From Thiorhodococcus minor (GTDB taxonomy: Bacteria; Pseudomonadota; Gammaproteobacteria; Chromatiales; Chromatiaceae), in assembly GCF_010820565.1 (NCBI RefSeq), contig NZ_JAAIJQ010000006.1, positions 52,562-116,561 on the forward strand: DNA of 64,000 nt. The letters are read 5' to 3'. Below the pieces are notes generated by a model. The model saw only the letters and a list, made by a program, of their open reading frames with translations. It had not been told where the DNA came from and ran no database searches. The position numbers and the translations under genes were made by a program. How positions within the stretch are numbered: position 1 is the stretch's first letter; the number at the start of each line of letters is the position of its first letter. Shown in pieces: positions 49,864-62,224 of the stretch.

Positions 49864-50254
49864 GAATGCTATCTACCGTGAAACACTCGGCGTTGGGTGG
49901 CTCCCCCAATCCTTGGATCTCCGCCAGCTTGTGGCGCGGAGAGGATCGGCAGGCTGGGCGTTGGTCGATCCTAGGATCTTACCCGATACGCTGACGCTTG
50001 CTAATCCTGCCGCAGGCTCGCGAGATCGGCTCCTGTCCGGATCGGGCGGTCGATCCGGCTCGCTCGGCTGCTCGGAAACATTGCGTCGAGACTGCCGCCG
50101 CCCTTGGTATGCCCTGAGGTTGGCATGCCCTGAAGCAGCAGGCGTGGCGTCGCTGCTGGTCGAGCTGCCGCCGGCGTGGTCGAAAGACGGTCGCACGCGC
50201 CCCGAAATGCCCCAATCCCGCTCCTTCCCGCCTATTCGCGCAGAGGTCCGAGCC
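49864..50254. other. Gene-free divergent region between nadK and the hrcA promoter
   Basis: About 390 bases with no supported gene. It presumably includes the nadK promoter reading leftward. Direct short duplication GGTATGCCCTGA / GGCATGCCCTGA near 50106-50132. Confidence 0.4.
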
Positions 50255-50283
50255 TTGACAGCCCCTGGTGGAATCCCTAAATT
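50255..50283 (+). promoter_or_regulatory. Sigma70 promoter of the hrcA heat-shock operon
   Basis: Perfect -35 TTGACA (50255-50260), exact 17-bp spacer and -10 TAAATT (50278-50283), seven bases before the CIRCE operator. Location relative to CIRCE is as in HrcA-controlled housekeeping promoters of other bacteria. Confidence 0.8.
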
Positions 50284-50289
50284 CACGTG

Positions 50290-50316
50290 TTAGCACTCGG
50301 TCGCGGTGAGTGCTAA
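50290..50316 (+). promoter_or_regulatory. CIRCE operator (HrcA binding site)
   Basis: TTAGCACTC, a 9-base spacer, then GAGTGCTAA: an exact match to the CIRCE consensus inverted repeat. It sits just downstream of the -10 and 48 bases before the hrcA start, giving autoregulated repression of the heat-shock genes, released on heat stress. Confidence 0.97.
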
Positions 50317-50364
50317 CCAAAGTGGGCACAACCCTCAAACCTTGCAGTAGGCGTTGTCACTATC

Positions 50365-51438
50365 GTGGGCACCAAGAAGAAGAGAACGGAAAGCGACTCC
50401 CTGCATGCGGGGACTTTTGTCAGCGAGCGGGCTCTGCACTTCCTGAAGGCCCTGGTCGAGCGCTATATCAAGGAAGGGCAGCCCATCGGCTCCCGCACCC
50501 TGGCGAAGGACACCGGGCTGGACCTGAGTCCGGCCACCGTCCGCAACGTGATGGCGGATCTCGAAGACATGGGGCTGATCGTCTCGCCGCACACCTCGGC
50601 GGGGCGTGTCCCGACCGCGGCGGGGTATCGGCTGTTCGTCGATTCGCTGCTGACCGTGCGGCCTCCGTCGGAGCACGACATCGATTCGCTGCGCACGCGC
50701 TTCGACGTCTGTATGGACCCGAAGTCCTTGATCGAAACGGCGTCGAATCTCTTGTCGGGGATCACCCACTTGGCGGGGGTGGTGATGATGCCACGTCACG
50801 AGCGCCACGTCTTTCGCCAGATCGAGCTGCTACCTTTGTCGGAAAAGCGCGTGCTCGCGATCCTGGTGACGAGCGAGGGAGAGGTCCACAACCGCATCGT
50901 CAATACGGATCGAACCTTTTCGGCCTCTCAGCTCGAGCAGGCCGCGAACTATCTCAACGCGATCTTCACGGGGCAGGATCTCGGTCAGATCCGCAAGCGG
51001 CTGCTGGACGATCTCAAGCAGACGCACGCCCACATGGATCAAATGATGATGCAGGCGCTCTCGATCGCGCAGGGTGTGGTCGAGACGGCAGAGTCCAGAG
51101 ACGACTGCTTCATTGCAGGACAGACCAACCTGATGGAGTTCGGCGAGCTGGCGAGCATGGACCGCCTCAAGCAGCTCTTCGATGCCTTCAATAAGAAGCG
51201 CGAGATCCTGCACATCCTGGATCGTTGCATCGCGGCTGACGGCGTGCAGATCTTCATCGGCGAGGAGTCCGGCTACGACCTGCTCGACGACTGCAGTCTG
51301 GTCACCACCACCTATCGGGTCGATCAGCGCGTGGTGGGCGTTCTGGGTGTCATCGGGCCGACGCGCATGGACTATCAGCGCGTCATCCCGATCGTCGACG
51401 TCACCGGGCGGCTGCTGGCCGCCGCACTGAGGCAGTAG
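50365..51438 (+). CDS. hrcA: Heat-inducible transcription repressor HrcA
   Basis: Winged-helix repressor that binds CIRCE and needs GroEL for activity. The 357-residue protein has the N-terminal DNA-binding region (QPIGSRTLAKDTGLDLSPATVRNVMADLE) followed by TSAGRVPT and a GAF-like domain with an insert; it ends VTGRLLAAAL. GTG start at 50365. It lies directly downstream of a perfect CIRCE. HrcA in gammaproteobacteria is patchy (absent in E. coli), so its presence is informative of lineage. Confidence 0.96.
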   Translation: MGTKKKRTESDSLHAGTFVSERALHFLKALVERYIKEGQPIGSRTLAKDTGLDLSPATVRNVMADLEDMGLIVSPHTSAGRVPTAAGYRLFVDSLLTVRPPSEHDIDSLRTRFDVCMDPKSLIETASNLLSGITHLAGVVMMPRHERHVFRQIELLPLSEKRVLAILVTSEGEVHNRIVNTDRTFSASQLEQAANYLNAIFTGQDLGQIRKRLLDDLKQTHAHMDQMMMQALSIAQGVVETAESRDDCFIAGQTNLMEFGELASMDRLKQLFDAFNKKREILHILDRCIAADGVQIFIGEESGYDLLDDCSLVTTTYRVDQRVVGVLGVIGPTRMDYQRVIPIVDVTGRLLAAALRQ

Positions 51439-51526
51439 GTGCCGAGCGAGTTTGCAATGGTCTGACGGCCAGCCGCCGAGGCGCGGTTCTGGCGTCGGGC
51501 CAATCGAAGAGAACTGGAGGTTATCG

Positions 51527-52183
51527 ATGAAACCGGATCCACAGAACGTGGAGCCTGCTGAGCAGGAGGCATCTTCGTCAGAAGATGCGGCCATGCGCGC
51601 TGCAGTGGATGCCTACATGGAGGCGACGACGGCGGAGAAGGACGCGAGTGCGCCCGAGGCCGAGTCGGATCCGTCGGCCGCCGAGGAGTCCGGGGAGGCG
51701 CAGGCCTCGCCGGAAGAGCTGCGTGCGGCCCTCGACGCGGCGCGCACCGAGGCGGCCGAGAATCGCGATCAGCTCCTACGGGCGCGCGCGGAGATGGAGA
51801 ACCTCAGGCGCCGCCACACGGCCGAGCTGGAGAAGGCGCACAAGTTCGCACTCGACGGCTTCGTGCGCGAGCTCCTGCAGGTGCGCGACAGTCTTGAGCT
51901 GGGTCACAACGCGGCATTGGATGAGTGCGCCAACGTCGAGAAGCTGCGCGAGGGCACCGAGCTGACGCTCAAGCTGCTCGGCGATGTGATGGAAAAGTTC
52001 GGCGTGGCGGTGGTCGAGCCGCTGGAGCAGCCGTTCGATCCCGAGCTGCACCAGGCGATGTCGATGCAGCCAAGGGATGACCTGCCCGCGAACACCGTGG
52101 TGGCGGTCATCCAGAAGGGCTACACGCTCAACGGGCGCCTGGTGCGTCCGGCCCTGGTCATGGTGTCCCAGCAGGGTAGCTGA
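51527..52183 (+). CDS. grpE: Nucleotide exchange factor GrpE
   Basis: Releases ADP from DnaK. The 218-residue protein has a long acidic Ala/Glu N-terminal tail (about 1-65), the long dimer helix, RAEMENLRRRHTAELEKAHKFAL, and a C-terminal beta domain ending in GYTLNGRLVRPALVMV. The ATG at 51527 has TGGAGG six bases upstream. The N-terminal tail is longer than in E. coli. A short CCGGGT/ACCCGG hairpin follows the stop (52187-52206). Confidence 0.96.
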   Translation: MKPDPQNVEPAEQEASSSEDAAMRAAVDAYMEATTAEKDASAPEAESDPSAAEESGEAQASPEELRAALDAARTEAAENRDQLLRARAEMENLRRRHTAELEKAHKFALDGFVRELLQVRDSLELGHNAALDECANVEKLREGTELTLKLLGDVMEKFGVAVVEPLEQPFDPELHQAMSMQPRDDLPANTVVAVIQKGYTLNGRLVRPALVMVSQQGS

Positions 52184-52272
52184 GCACCGGGTTGAAGGGG
52201 ACCCGGCTTCTCCCCAACTGATTGAATAACTTGGCGTCGCTGCGCCAACAAAGCTATTTCGGAGAACACTCT

Positions 52273-54228
<1,956 letters not shown>

Positions 54229-54369
54229 GGTGATGGGCTAGCCACCGGCGTCCTGTTGCCATCAAGTGAAGCGTACTGGCGCGATTAGCGCCCGTGCGCT
54301 TTCTATTTAGGCGATCGCCTTCGTTGGGGGCCGGACAAGCTCGGTGGCTGTAGGCTGGAAGCAAAATAC

Positions 54370-55506
54370 ATGGCAAAGCGCGACTATTACGAAGTTCTGG
54401 GGGTCCAACGCAACGCTAGCGAGGGCGACATCAAGAAGGCCTTCCGGCGGCTCGCGATGAAGCATCACCCCGACCGCAACACGGGCGACGCCGACGCCGA
54501 GACCAAGTTCAAGGAAGCCAAGGAAGCCTACGACGTCCTGAGCGACGCCAAGAAGCGCTCGGCCTACGATCAGTTCGGACATGCCGGCGTGGATGCCGGT
54601 GCGGGCGGATTCGGCCCTGGAGACTTCGCGGGTGCGGGCTCCTTCTCGGACATCTTCGGCGACGTCTTCGGCGACATCTTCGGCGGTCGCGCCGGCGGTG
54701 GGCGACGCACGCAGCGCGGCGTGGACCTGCGCTACGATCTCTCGCTGACGCTGGAAGAAGCGGTCGCCGGCAAAGAGGTCAAGATCCGGATTCCGATCCA
54801 GGTCGACTGCCACCACTGCGGCGGCACAGGGGCCAAGCCGGGCACCAAGCCCAAGCAATGTCCGACCTGTGGTGGCATGGGCCAGGTGCGCATGCAGCAG
54901 GGCTTCTTCTCGATTCAACAGACCTGTCCCGAGTGCCGGGGCTCCGGAACGGTGATCGAAGAGGCCTGCAGCCACTGCCGAGGGCGCGGGCGGATCCCGG
55001 AAGAGAAGACGCTGTCGGTCAAGGTGCCCGCTGGCGTGGATACGGGCGACCGCATTCGGCTCGCCGGCGAGGGCGAGCGCGGCGAGCAAGGTGGGCCTCC
55101 CGGCGACCTCTATGTCCAAGTTCAGGTCATGGAGCATTCCATCTTCACCCGCGAGGACAGTAACCTCTACTGCCAGGTGCCGATCAGTTTCGTAACCGCG
55201 GCACTGGGCGGCGAGCTGGAGGTGCCGACGCTCGACGGCAAGGTGATGCTCAAGATTCCCGCTGGAACGCAAACGGGAAAGATGTTCCGGGTCCGCAACA
55301 AGGGTGTGAAGCCGGTGCGTGGCGGCGTGGTCGGCGATCTCATCTGTCGCGTCACCGTCGAGACCCCGGTCAACCTGACGGATCGGCAGAAGGAGCTGCT
55401 TCGCGAGTTCGAATCCAGCGTGCAGGAAGGCGGCTCACGGCACAATCCGCAGTCCCATTCCTGGCTCGATGGGGTCAAGAGCTTCTTCGAGAAGATGGGG
55501 CTTTGA
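54370..55506 (+). CDS. dnaJ: Co-chaperone DnaJ (type I Hsp40)
   Basis: Delivers clients to DnaK and stimulates its ATPase. J domain with HPD in KHHPDRN (about residues 33-35), a Gly/Phe region with [11 protein letters not shown], four zinc-binding repeats ([32 protein letters not shown]) and the C-terminal substrate domain. The product is 378 residues. The 141-base gap after dnaK may allow separate control. Confidence 0.98.
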   Translation: MAKRDYYEVLGVQRNASEGDIKKAFRRLAMKHHPDRNTGDADAETKFKEAKEAYDVLSDAKKRSAYDQFGHAGVDAGAGGFGPGDFAGAGSFSDIFGDVFGDIFGGRAGGGRRTQRGVDLRYDLSLTLEEAVAGKEVKIRIPIQVDCHHCGGTGAKPGTKPKQCPTCGGMGQVRMQQGFFSIQQTCPECRGSGTVIEEACSHCRGRGRIPEEKTLSVKVPAGVDTGDRIRLAGEGERGEQGGPPGDLYVQVQVMEHSIFTREDSNLYCQVPISFVTAALGGELEVPTLDGKVMLKIPAGTQTGKMFRVRNKGVKPVRGGVVGDLICRVTVETPVNLTDRQKELLREFESSVQEGGSRHNPQSHSWLDGVKSFFEKMGL

Positions 55507-55590
55507 TGCCGAGGCGGATTTGGGAGGCCGAGCGCTCTTGGCGATCTTCGGCTGCCTTGATGCAGAGACGACAGACTTTCTAGGACTTAG

Positions 55591-56409
<819 letters not shown>

Positions 56410-56432
56410 CCGCCTCGTCCGCGAGGCTGCGG

Positions 56433-56822
56433 CTAGTCCTGGCAGGAATAGCCGTGGGCGATCAGCCCTTCCTCCAGATCATCTGCGACCATTGGATGAG
56501 CGAGTAGATAGCCGGCGGCGTTGAGCGAATAGTCGCCGATGGCGTCGTCGACGGCGGTCTCCCACTCGTCGATACTGTAGTCGCCGCGCCCGACCCACAT
56601 GAGGGCGACCAGCTCGGCGCGCTGACGCTCGCTCATTTCGCCGATCGCTCGGGTCGTCTCTCGCACGCTGTAGTCCTCGCTGTGGTCGGCGAGGACTTGC
56701 AGCGCCCAGTCCTCGCTGGGGCTGGCGGGCGTATCCGGCAGCACCACCTCTTCCTTGGCCTGAAATTCCCGGGCCTTCCCGATGATGTAGCACAGGGTAT
56801 CCGATTGGATATGAAGCATCAT
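56433..56822 (-). CDS. DUF3775 family protein
   Basis: A 129-residue acidic helical protein; LHIQSDTLCYIIGKAREFQAKE at the start and MSERQRAELVALMWVGRGDYSIDEW in the middle are typical of DUF3775, a small proteobacterial family with unknown function. Two consecutive ATGs (56822 and 56819) could start it; GGGGAGAG lies upstream. Convergent with dapB, 23 bases apart. Confidence 0.82.
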   Translation of the reverse strand: MMLHIQSDTLCYIIGKAREFQAKEEVVLPDTPASPSEDWALQVLADHSEDYSVRETTRAIGEMSERQRAELVALMWVGRGDYSIDEWETAVDDAIGDYSLNAAGYLLAHPMVADDLEEGLIAHGYSCQD

Positions 56823-56951
56823 CTTCGTTTCTCTCCCCCTGTTGTGAGCCTCCTGGGGCCGCCGCGGCTCGCGGCTTTAACCAGATCGCTCCGTGCCCTG
56901 AGTCTACTACTTTCGTCCCCAGGCTTCGGGTCGGATTGCGTCACACTTTAG

Positions 56952-57373
56952 CCTAGATCCGGCGGTTGGACGGCCTCCAGGGTGCGTCCAGCGTGGTGTC
57001 TGGCAAGGCGCAACGCGGCGTCTTAGTGGTTCTACGACAACGCGTTGCAACGCAGCCAGGCGCCGCGCGGGGCGTGCACTGGGGGCCGTAGCGGGCTTCA
57101 CCCGGCGGGTGAGCCAGCAGGAAACCCCGATCTTGAAAGTGATCAAGGTGATTTCCGGGAAACAGATTCCCCGGATGGGCAAAGCGCAGCCTGCCCATCG
57201 TCCAGGCGCCTGAGTGACCTGGGTGGGCACGCCCCACAAACGTCTTCTCCATGCGAGCCGGCGTACCAGGGGCTTTGCCCATCCGACTGGAGGCGCTGTT
57301 CTGGGTAGGATCATTTCAGGAAATCATCCAAGGCCTCGCATGAAGCGCGGAGCGGTCAACTGCCGGATCTAGG
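56952..57373. repeat. MITE-like element D with 17-bp terminal inverted repeats
   Basis: Left end CCTAGATCCGGCGGTTG and right end CAACTGCCGGATCTAGG match as inverted repeats at 16 of 17 positions. The ends resemble those of copies A-C (CCTAGATTCGGCAATTG), and a central CTTCACCC/GGGTGAGC hairpin is shared with copy A. No transposase inside, so it would need a partner in trans. The remaining parts of 56823-57492 hold no gene. Confidence 0.75.
57148..57173 (+). repeat. 26-bp sequence shared with 63071-63096 (copy 1)
   Basis: Begins GTGATTTCCGGGAAACAG and ends ATTCCCCG; identical to 63071-63096. Here it is followed by a GATGGGCA/TGCCCATC hairpin (to 57199), lying inside element D. It could itself fold (GGGAA/TTCCC). 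Confidence 0.85.
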
Positions 57374-57492
57374 TTCAGGCCTATTTGTCCTGCCGCAGCC
57401 TCCTCGTGGCGGATCTCAGGGCGTTTGCTTAGGGTGTTTCGGCCCTATCTCTCGATAATGTGGCAATCGGTTGTGACCTGACTCGGGAGTCC

Positions 57493-58614
57493 ATGTCTCG
57501 TCCTGCAAAGCTCTGGCTGACCGGCGTCTTGATTGTCGGCCTCATGGTGGCGCTTCTGCTCTTTGCCGGCGCGATGCGGCAAAGGCCGCAGCTGTCGTCA
57601 CAGGCCATATCGCTGCGGACGCTGATCGACCCCGGGGAAGGCGAATTCGGCGTTCCCGCGCAATCTTGGCAGCTGAGTCTGCCGAAGGACCATGGTGCCC
57701 ATTCGGCCTTTCAGGCGGAGCTGTGGACCTTTCTGCTCTGGCTGCGGGATGAGCGGTCGAGGCCGCTGGCGGTGCAGGTCGTCCTCGCGCGGGCCGCCTT
57801 GACTGCCCAGCCGCAGGAGCGGCAGTCCGAATGGGCCGCCAATCAGCTTTATGGCGCCGGCGTGTGGGCGCAGGGGGGCAGGGGCTCTGCTCCCGCGACC
57901 CATCAACGGCTGCAGCGCGCCGCGCTGGGCCTCGCTGGGTCGGGCACGCAGCCGACGCGAGTCTGGGTCGACGATTGGTCTTTCCAGACGATCGGGGACA
58001 CCGAGGAGATGCGCCTCCAGATCAAGGAGGACGACCTGCGACTGGATGTGGCGCTCGGCTCGTTGAAGACGCCGCTCACTGAGACGGAGCTGGGGCTCTT
58101 CGCGCGCGCGCCAGACCCCGCGCGTGGCCGCGGCTATGCCATATCGCGGCTTCAGGTCGAGGGCGAGGTTTGGCTCGGAGGGTCGCTGACCAAGGTTAGC
58201 GGGACGGGCTGGCTCGATCATCTCTGGGGCAACCTGGGCACAGATGCGCTTCCGCTCGAGATCGGGCGTTTGATTGCCCAGCTCGACGACGGTCGTGAGC
58301 TGCTGTGTCTGGAGCTGAGTCGTGCGGGCGGAGGCGGCCGGCCGATCCCGAGCTGTGCCCTCGTTCTACAAGACGGGCGGGTCCAGAGCTTCCAGCGCAG
58401 GGAGATCGCGCTGGAGCGGGATGACGCGGCATGGCGGCTCGCGATCCCACTTCTTCAGCTGCAGTTGGACCTGGTGCCGCGAGAGATGCAGCCCGGCTCG
58501 GGTGCCTTGCGATCCGCCTGGGGCATGCCGATCCTGGTGTCCGGCCTGGAGGCAGGCCGTAGCGTCGAGGGCAGCGGCTGGGCCGGCCTGGGCAGTGCCG
58601 ACTGGCTCAGATGA
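57493..58614 (+). CDS. AttH/CrtC-like lipocalin-type secreted protein
   Basis: 373 residues. An N-terminal membrane anchor (about 7-28) is followed by two lipocalin-like halves of the AttH/hydroxyneurosporene-synthase-like superfamily: DHGAHSAFQAELWTFLLWL, VDDWSFQTIG and GTGWLDHLWGN, matching the family's WxF and W(M/L)D-W motifs. These proteins are often fed by ABC transporters (AttEFG), absent here. It overlaps the downstream cytochrome gene by four bases. The start at 57493 is chosen to place the anchor at the N-terminus. Confidence 0.75.
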   Translation: MSRPAKLWLTGVLIVGLMVALLLFAGAMRQRPQLSSQAISLRTLIDPGEGEFGVPAQSWQLSLPKDHGAHSAFQAELWTFLLWLRDERSRPLAVQVVLARAALTAQPQERQSEWAANQLYGAGVWAQGGRGSAPATHQRLQRAALGLAGSGTQPTRVWVDDWSFQTIGDTEEMRLQIKEDDLRLDVALGSLKTPLTETELGLFARAPDPARGRGYAISRLQVEGEVWLGGSLTKVSGTGWLDHLWGNLGTDALPLEIGRLIAQLDDGRELLCLELSRAGGGGRPIPSCALVLQDGRVQSFQRREIALERDDAAWRLAIPLLQLQLDLVPREMQPGSGALRSAWGMPILVSGLEAGRSVEGSGWAGLGSADWLR

Positions 58615-60137
58615 GGCTGGCCTCGAGCGCCCACATGATGGATTTCTCAATGGTGACGCGAGCTGCGGATAGACTGATGGCGGGTTTTCCTCTTCGGGTG
58701 AGGGCGGCGGCGAGCGCGCAGGGGCCTGCCTTCGCTCTTTTGGCGTGTTTGATGGCGCTGACCGGCTGCGACCAAGATGTGCAAGAGCGCAACGGCGTCT
58801 ATAAGGCCGAGGTCGGGCGCGTGCCGGCCGCGCCACAGCGCCCAGGGGACCCCGAAGCGGGGCGACATGCGCTGCTGAACAAGTCCGCGGTGACCTGTGG
58901 GCTACCAGACCGCGTCTATCGTGAGACGCTGGCTGCCGCCGCGGGCGACTCCCTGCCCGATCTCGCCGGCCGGGTCGGCCGGAACGCGGAGCTGCCCTAC
59001 ATGCTGACGGCGGCGACCTCGGCGTCCGGTGTCGAGATCGTGACTTCGAACTGTCTCGGCTGCCACGCGACCGTGCTCGATGGCGAGGTGGTCGTGGGCC
59101 TCGGGAACGAATTCCTGGACATGACGCGCGATCCTTTGATCGGTGTCGAGGCGACGGCGTCGGTCGACATGAGCGAGGCCGAGCGCACTGAATGGCAACT
59201 CTGGGCAGACCGCATCACGGCCATCGCCGACGCCATGATGACGGACACCATCGGCGTGAATTCCGCCAACAATCTGACCTTGGCGCTGATGGCCCATCGC
59301 GATCCGCAGACCCTGGCCTGGTCTGACGAGCCGCTCATCGAGCCCCCGCCGGAGAAGCCCTTGCCCGTGAGCGTGCCGCCCCTGTGGAACGTCGGGAAGA
59401 AGAACGCCATGTTCTACAACGCGGAGGGCCGCGGCGATCATGTCCGCTACATGATGCTCGCATCGACCACCTGCACGGACTCGGTCGAAGAAGCCGCCGA
59501 GATTGATGCTTGGTTCGTCGATGTGCGCGCCTATCTCGCGACGCTGCAGCCGCCGGCCTATCCATACCCCATCGACACCGACCTCGCGCGCCGCGGCCAT
59601 GGTGTCTTTCAGGAGACCTGCAAGGAGTGCCACGGAGCATATGAAGGGGAGGGGAGCTATCCGAACAAGGTCGTGGCGCTCGGAAAGGTCGAGACCGATC
59701 CGCTGCTCGCCCGTAAAGGCTTCAGTGAGGCAGACCGCTTCCTCAAGTGGTTCCAGGACTCCTTCTATGGCGAGCTGTCTCAGGCGGCGCCGGCGCTCGG
59801 CTATATGGCTCCGCCGCTCGACGGCATTTGGGCGACGGCGCCCTATCTGCACAACGCATCCATTCCGACACTGGAGGCGCTGCTCGACAGCCGCCAGCGT
59901 CCGACCTATTGGGCCTTCGATCGGGACGGCGACGAGCGCCCCGCCTATGATCAAAGCCGTGTCGGCTGGGCCTACAGGACGCTCCCGCACGGCAAGGCGG
60001 GCGCCATGAGCTGGTCCGAGCGCAATCGCATCTATGATACGACCTTGCCTGGCTACGCCAACCAGGGACACACCTTCGGAGACGCACTGAAGCCCCAAGA
60101 CCGCACAGCCCTGTTAGAGTATTTGAAGAGCCTGTAG
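58611..60137 (+). CDS. Two-heme c-type cytochrome lipoprotein
   Basis: 508 residues with two heme-c motifs, CLGCH (about residue 148) and CKECH (about residue 337), and an APPLDGIWATAPYLHN stretch as in di-heme oxidoreductase/RoxA-like cytochromes. A lipobox LTGC (about residues 50-53) after ACLMA suggests an anchored periplasmic protein. The ATG overlaps the AttH-like stop (ATGA), but a later ATG at 58677 would give a more usual signal length. The pairing with AttH suggests oxidation or electron transfer to a lipophilic compound (inference). Confidence 0.85.
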   Translation: MRLASSAHMMDFSMVTRAADRLMAGFPLRVRAAASAQGPAFALLACLMALTGCDQDVQERNGVYKAEVGRVPAAPQRPGDPEAGRHALLNKSAVTCGLPDRVYRETLAAAAGDSLPDLAGRVGRNAELPYMLTAATSASGVEIVTSNCLGCHATVLDGEVVVGLGNEFLDMTRDPLIGVEATASVDMSEAERTEWQLWADRITAIADAMMTDTIGVNSANNLTLALMAHRDPQTLAWSDEPLIEPPPEKPLPVSVPPLWNVGKKNAMFYNAEGRGDHVRYMMLASTTCTDSVEEAAEIDAWFVDVRAYLATLQPPAYPYPIDTDLARRGHGVFQETCKECHGAYEGEGSYPNKVVALGKVETDPLLARKGFSEADRFLKWFQDSFYGELSQAAPALGYMAPPLDGIWATAPYLHNASIPTLEALLDSRQRPTYWAFDRDGDERPAYDQSRVGWAYRTLPHGKAGAMSWSERNRIYDTTLPGYANQGHTFGDALKPQDRTALLEYLKSL

Positions 60138-60138
60138 T

Positions 60139-60156
60139 CGCTGGCGGAAGCCAGCG
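60139..60156 (+). terminator. Hairpin after the cytochrome gene
   Basis: CGCTGG / CCAGCG 6-bp stem, 6-base loop, directly after the stop codon. There is no T-run, so termination is uncertain. Confidence 0.3.
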
Positions 60157-60239
60157 GCTCGCCCTTCCGCGAATCGACACCCAATCGCAAAAACGGGGTT
60201 GCAAGAGGGCGATTTAGGCAGTAATATAATCGAATCAGT

Positions 60240-60767
<528 letters not shown>

Positions 60768-60794
60768 ATAGTTGAGTCGCCTGCAAGCGAGTCA

Positions 60795-60844
60795 CCCGCA
60801 AGCGGGCTCCTACGGCGCCGTCTTCGTAGGAGCCCGCTTGCGGG
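60795..60844. repeat. Perfect 20-bp inverted repeat (REP-like)
   Basis: CCCGCAAGCGGGCTCCTACG and its exact reverse complement, separated by ten bases. Each arm itself contains a CCCGCAAGCGGG near-palindrome, like REP/BIME elements with a GTAGGAGC core. It marks the break in the recombinase remnant. Confidence 0.85.
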
Positions 60845-61052
60845 CGATCCTGGGGCTTCAGAAGAAACGACAACAACAGCTTCGGTCTTTGGGCGCGTTG
60901 ATAGTGCTTTCCCGAGCCTTGATCGTCGTTGGGCGGGCTCTTCAATCGTAAAGGCGATGGCTTCCCCGGCTCCAAGACCTTGTGGATCGGACTGCAGTGC
61001 GCGGCCGACTTTGTGCTCTCCTTGGAGGCACAACGATCCGTGAGTGGGATCT

Positions 61053-61208
61053 ATGGTTAAAGATATGGCCTATACCCAGCCATTCTGGCCCTACAACACA
61101 TCTCACCTGGATCAGTAAGTGCGCGAGAAAAAGGAAGAAGAAAGGCGCAAACGCGAACAGGAAAAACAGGCCAGGGGTGGTTCAAGTCAAGATGACCTCT
61201 TCGGTTGA
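61053..61208 (+). pseudogene. C-terminal gene fragment with an in-frame stop
   Basis: A 52-codon stretch reads QPFWPYNTSHLDQ, TAA, then VREKKEEERRKREQEKQA and ends SSQDDLFG. Charge pattern continues across the stop, so TAA may have replaced a Tyr codon (TAC). No start or upstream domain; likely the tail of a lost larger gene. Family unknown. Confidence 0.4.
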
Positions 61209-61237
61209 CCAGCTAGGACCAATGCTCGTGAAAGCAA

Positions 61238-62083
61238 ATGCCTAAAGCGATGACGATACCCAAGCTGAAAGCCCTCGATGGACTCGACCGCGATCTGCGG
61301 CAGTCGTTGCTGAGCCAGATCCGCGACCTCTGGACGCATAGCTCCACCGCGCTTGAGGGCAACAGCCTCACCCTGGGCGAGACCAAGTTCGTCATCGAGG
61401 AGGGGCTGACGGTCTCCGGCAAGCCGCTGAAGGATCACCAGGAGGTGATGGGCCACGCGCGCGCTATCGAGCTCGTCTACCAGGGGCTGGGCGGGACATT
61501 CACCCAATCGCACCTGTTCGAGCTGCATCGGGCGGTGCAGTCGGAGGTCGTGGCAGACATCTACAAGCCTTATGGGGCGTGGAAGGTTGAGCCGAACGGA
61601 ACCTATGCCGTCACCGAGGAGAATCGCCAGACCTTCATTGAATATGCCTCACCCGAAGACGTGCCCGCGCTGATGACCGAGTGGCTGGCCGAGCTCAAAC
61701 GGCTTGCCGCCGAACACTTAAGTGAGAAGGACGCGGTCGATGCCTATACCCGGCTGCACCTTGGGTTTGTGCATGTGCACCCGTTCTGGGACGGCAACGG
61801 GCGCATGGCACGCTTGTTGAGCAACATCCCGGTGCTGCGTTCCGGCCATCTCCCGGTGGTGATCGAGGTGCGCGCCCGGAAGGAATACATCGACATCCTG
61901 GCCCAGTACGAGCTGGCAAGCGGGCAGCTCACCGCCGAGACGGGCGTTTGGCCTGTCGAGGCCCAGGAAGCGCCCTTCCGGGCATTTTGTCAGCGCTCGT
62001 ATCAAGCGACACGGCACCTGGTCGAACAGGCGAGCGAACAGCAGGCCAGGCGCAACCGCAGGCACGGTGGGGATGCGGAATGA
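61238..62083 (+). CDS. Fic-domain AMPylator with N-terminal self-inhibitory motif
   Basis: 281 residues. The active site HVHPFWDGNGRMARLLSN matches HPFx(D/E)GN(G/K)R and is intact. Near the N-terminus, SSTALEGNSLTLGE has the (S/T)xxxE(G/N) inhibitory helix of class II Fic proteins, whose Glu blocks ATP binding. A C-terminal winged-helix tail is absent. It would transfer AMP to a protein hydroxyl when released. No FicA-type antitoxin gene is adjacent, as expected for class II. It is the only intact-looking gene among fragments in this region. Confidence 0.9.
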   Translation: MPKAMTIPKLKALDGLDRDLRQSLLSQIRDLWTHSSTALEGNSLTLGETKFVIEEGLTVSGKPLKDHQEVMGHARAIELVYQGLGGTFTQSHLFELHRAVQSEVVADIYKPYGAWKVEPNGTYAVTEENRQTFIEYASPEDVPALMTEWLAELKRLAAEHLSEKDAVDAYTRLHLGFVHVHPFWDGNGRMARLLSNIPVLRSGHLPVVIEVRARKEYIDILAQYELASGQLTAETGVWPVEAQEAPFRAFCQRSYQATRHLVEQASEQQARRNRRHGGDAE

Positions 62084-62224
62084 CAGGCATTGCGTTCAAG
62101 CCCCTGCTGGCCCTGTTCTCCAGCGGCAGTTGCCGCGCAGGCGACAGGCACAACGACCGGCTGCTCGGCGGTATCGCATCGCGCACCCCAGCACGGATCG
62201 GCGTCATTGGATTATCAACCAGCG

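Noticed and set aside
49538..50293. Forward frame across nadK 5' end and the hrcA upstream region
   Set aside because: Half of it is antisense to nadK and it would run through the hrcA promoter and into CIRCE.
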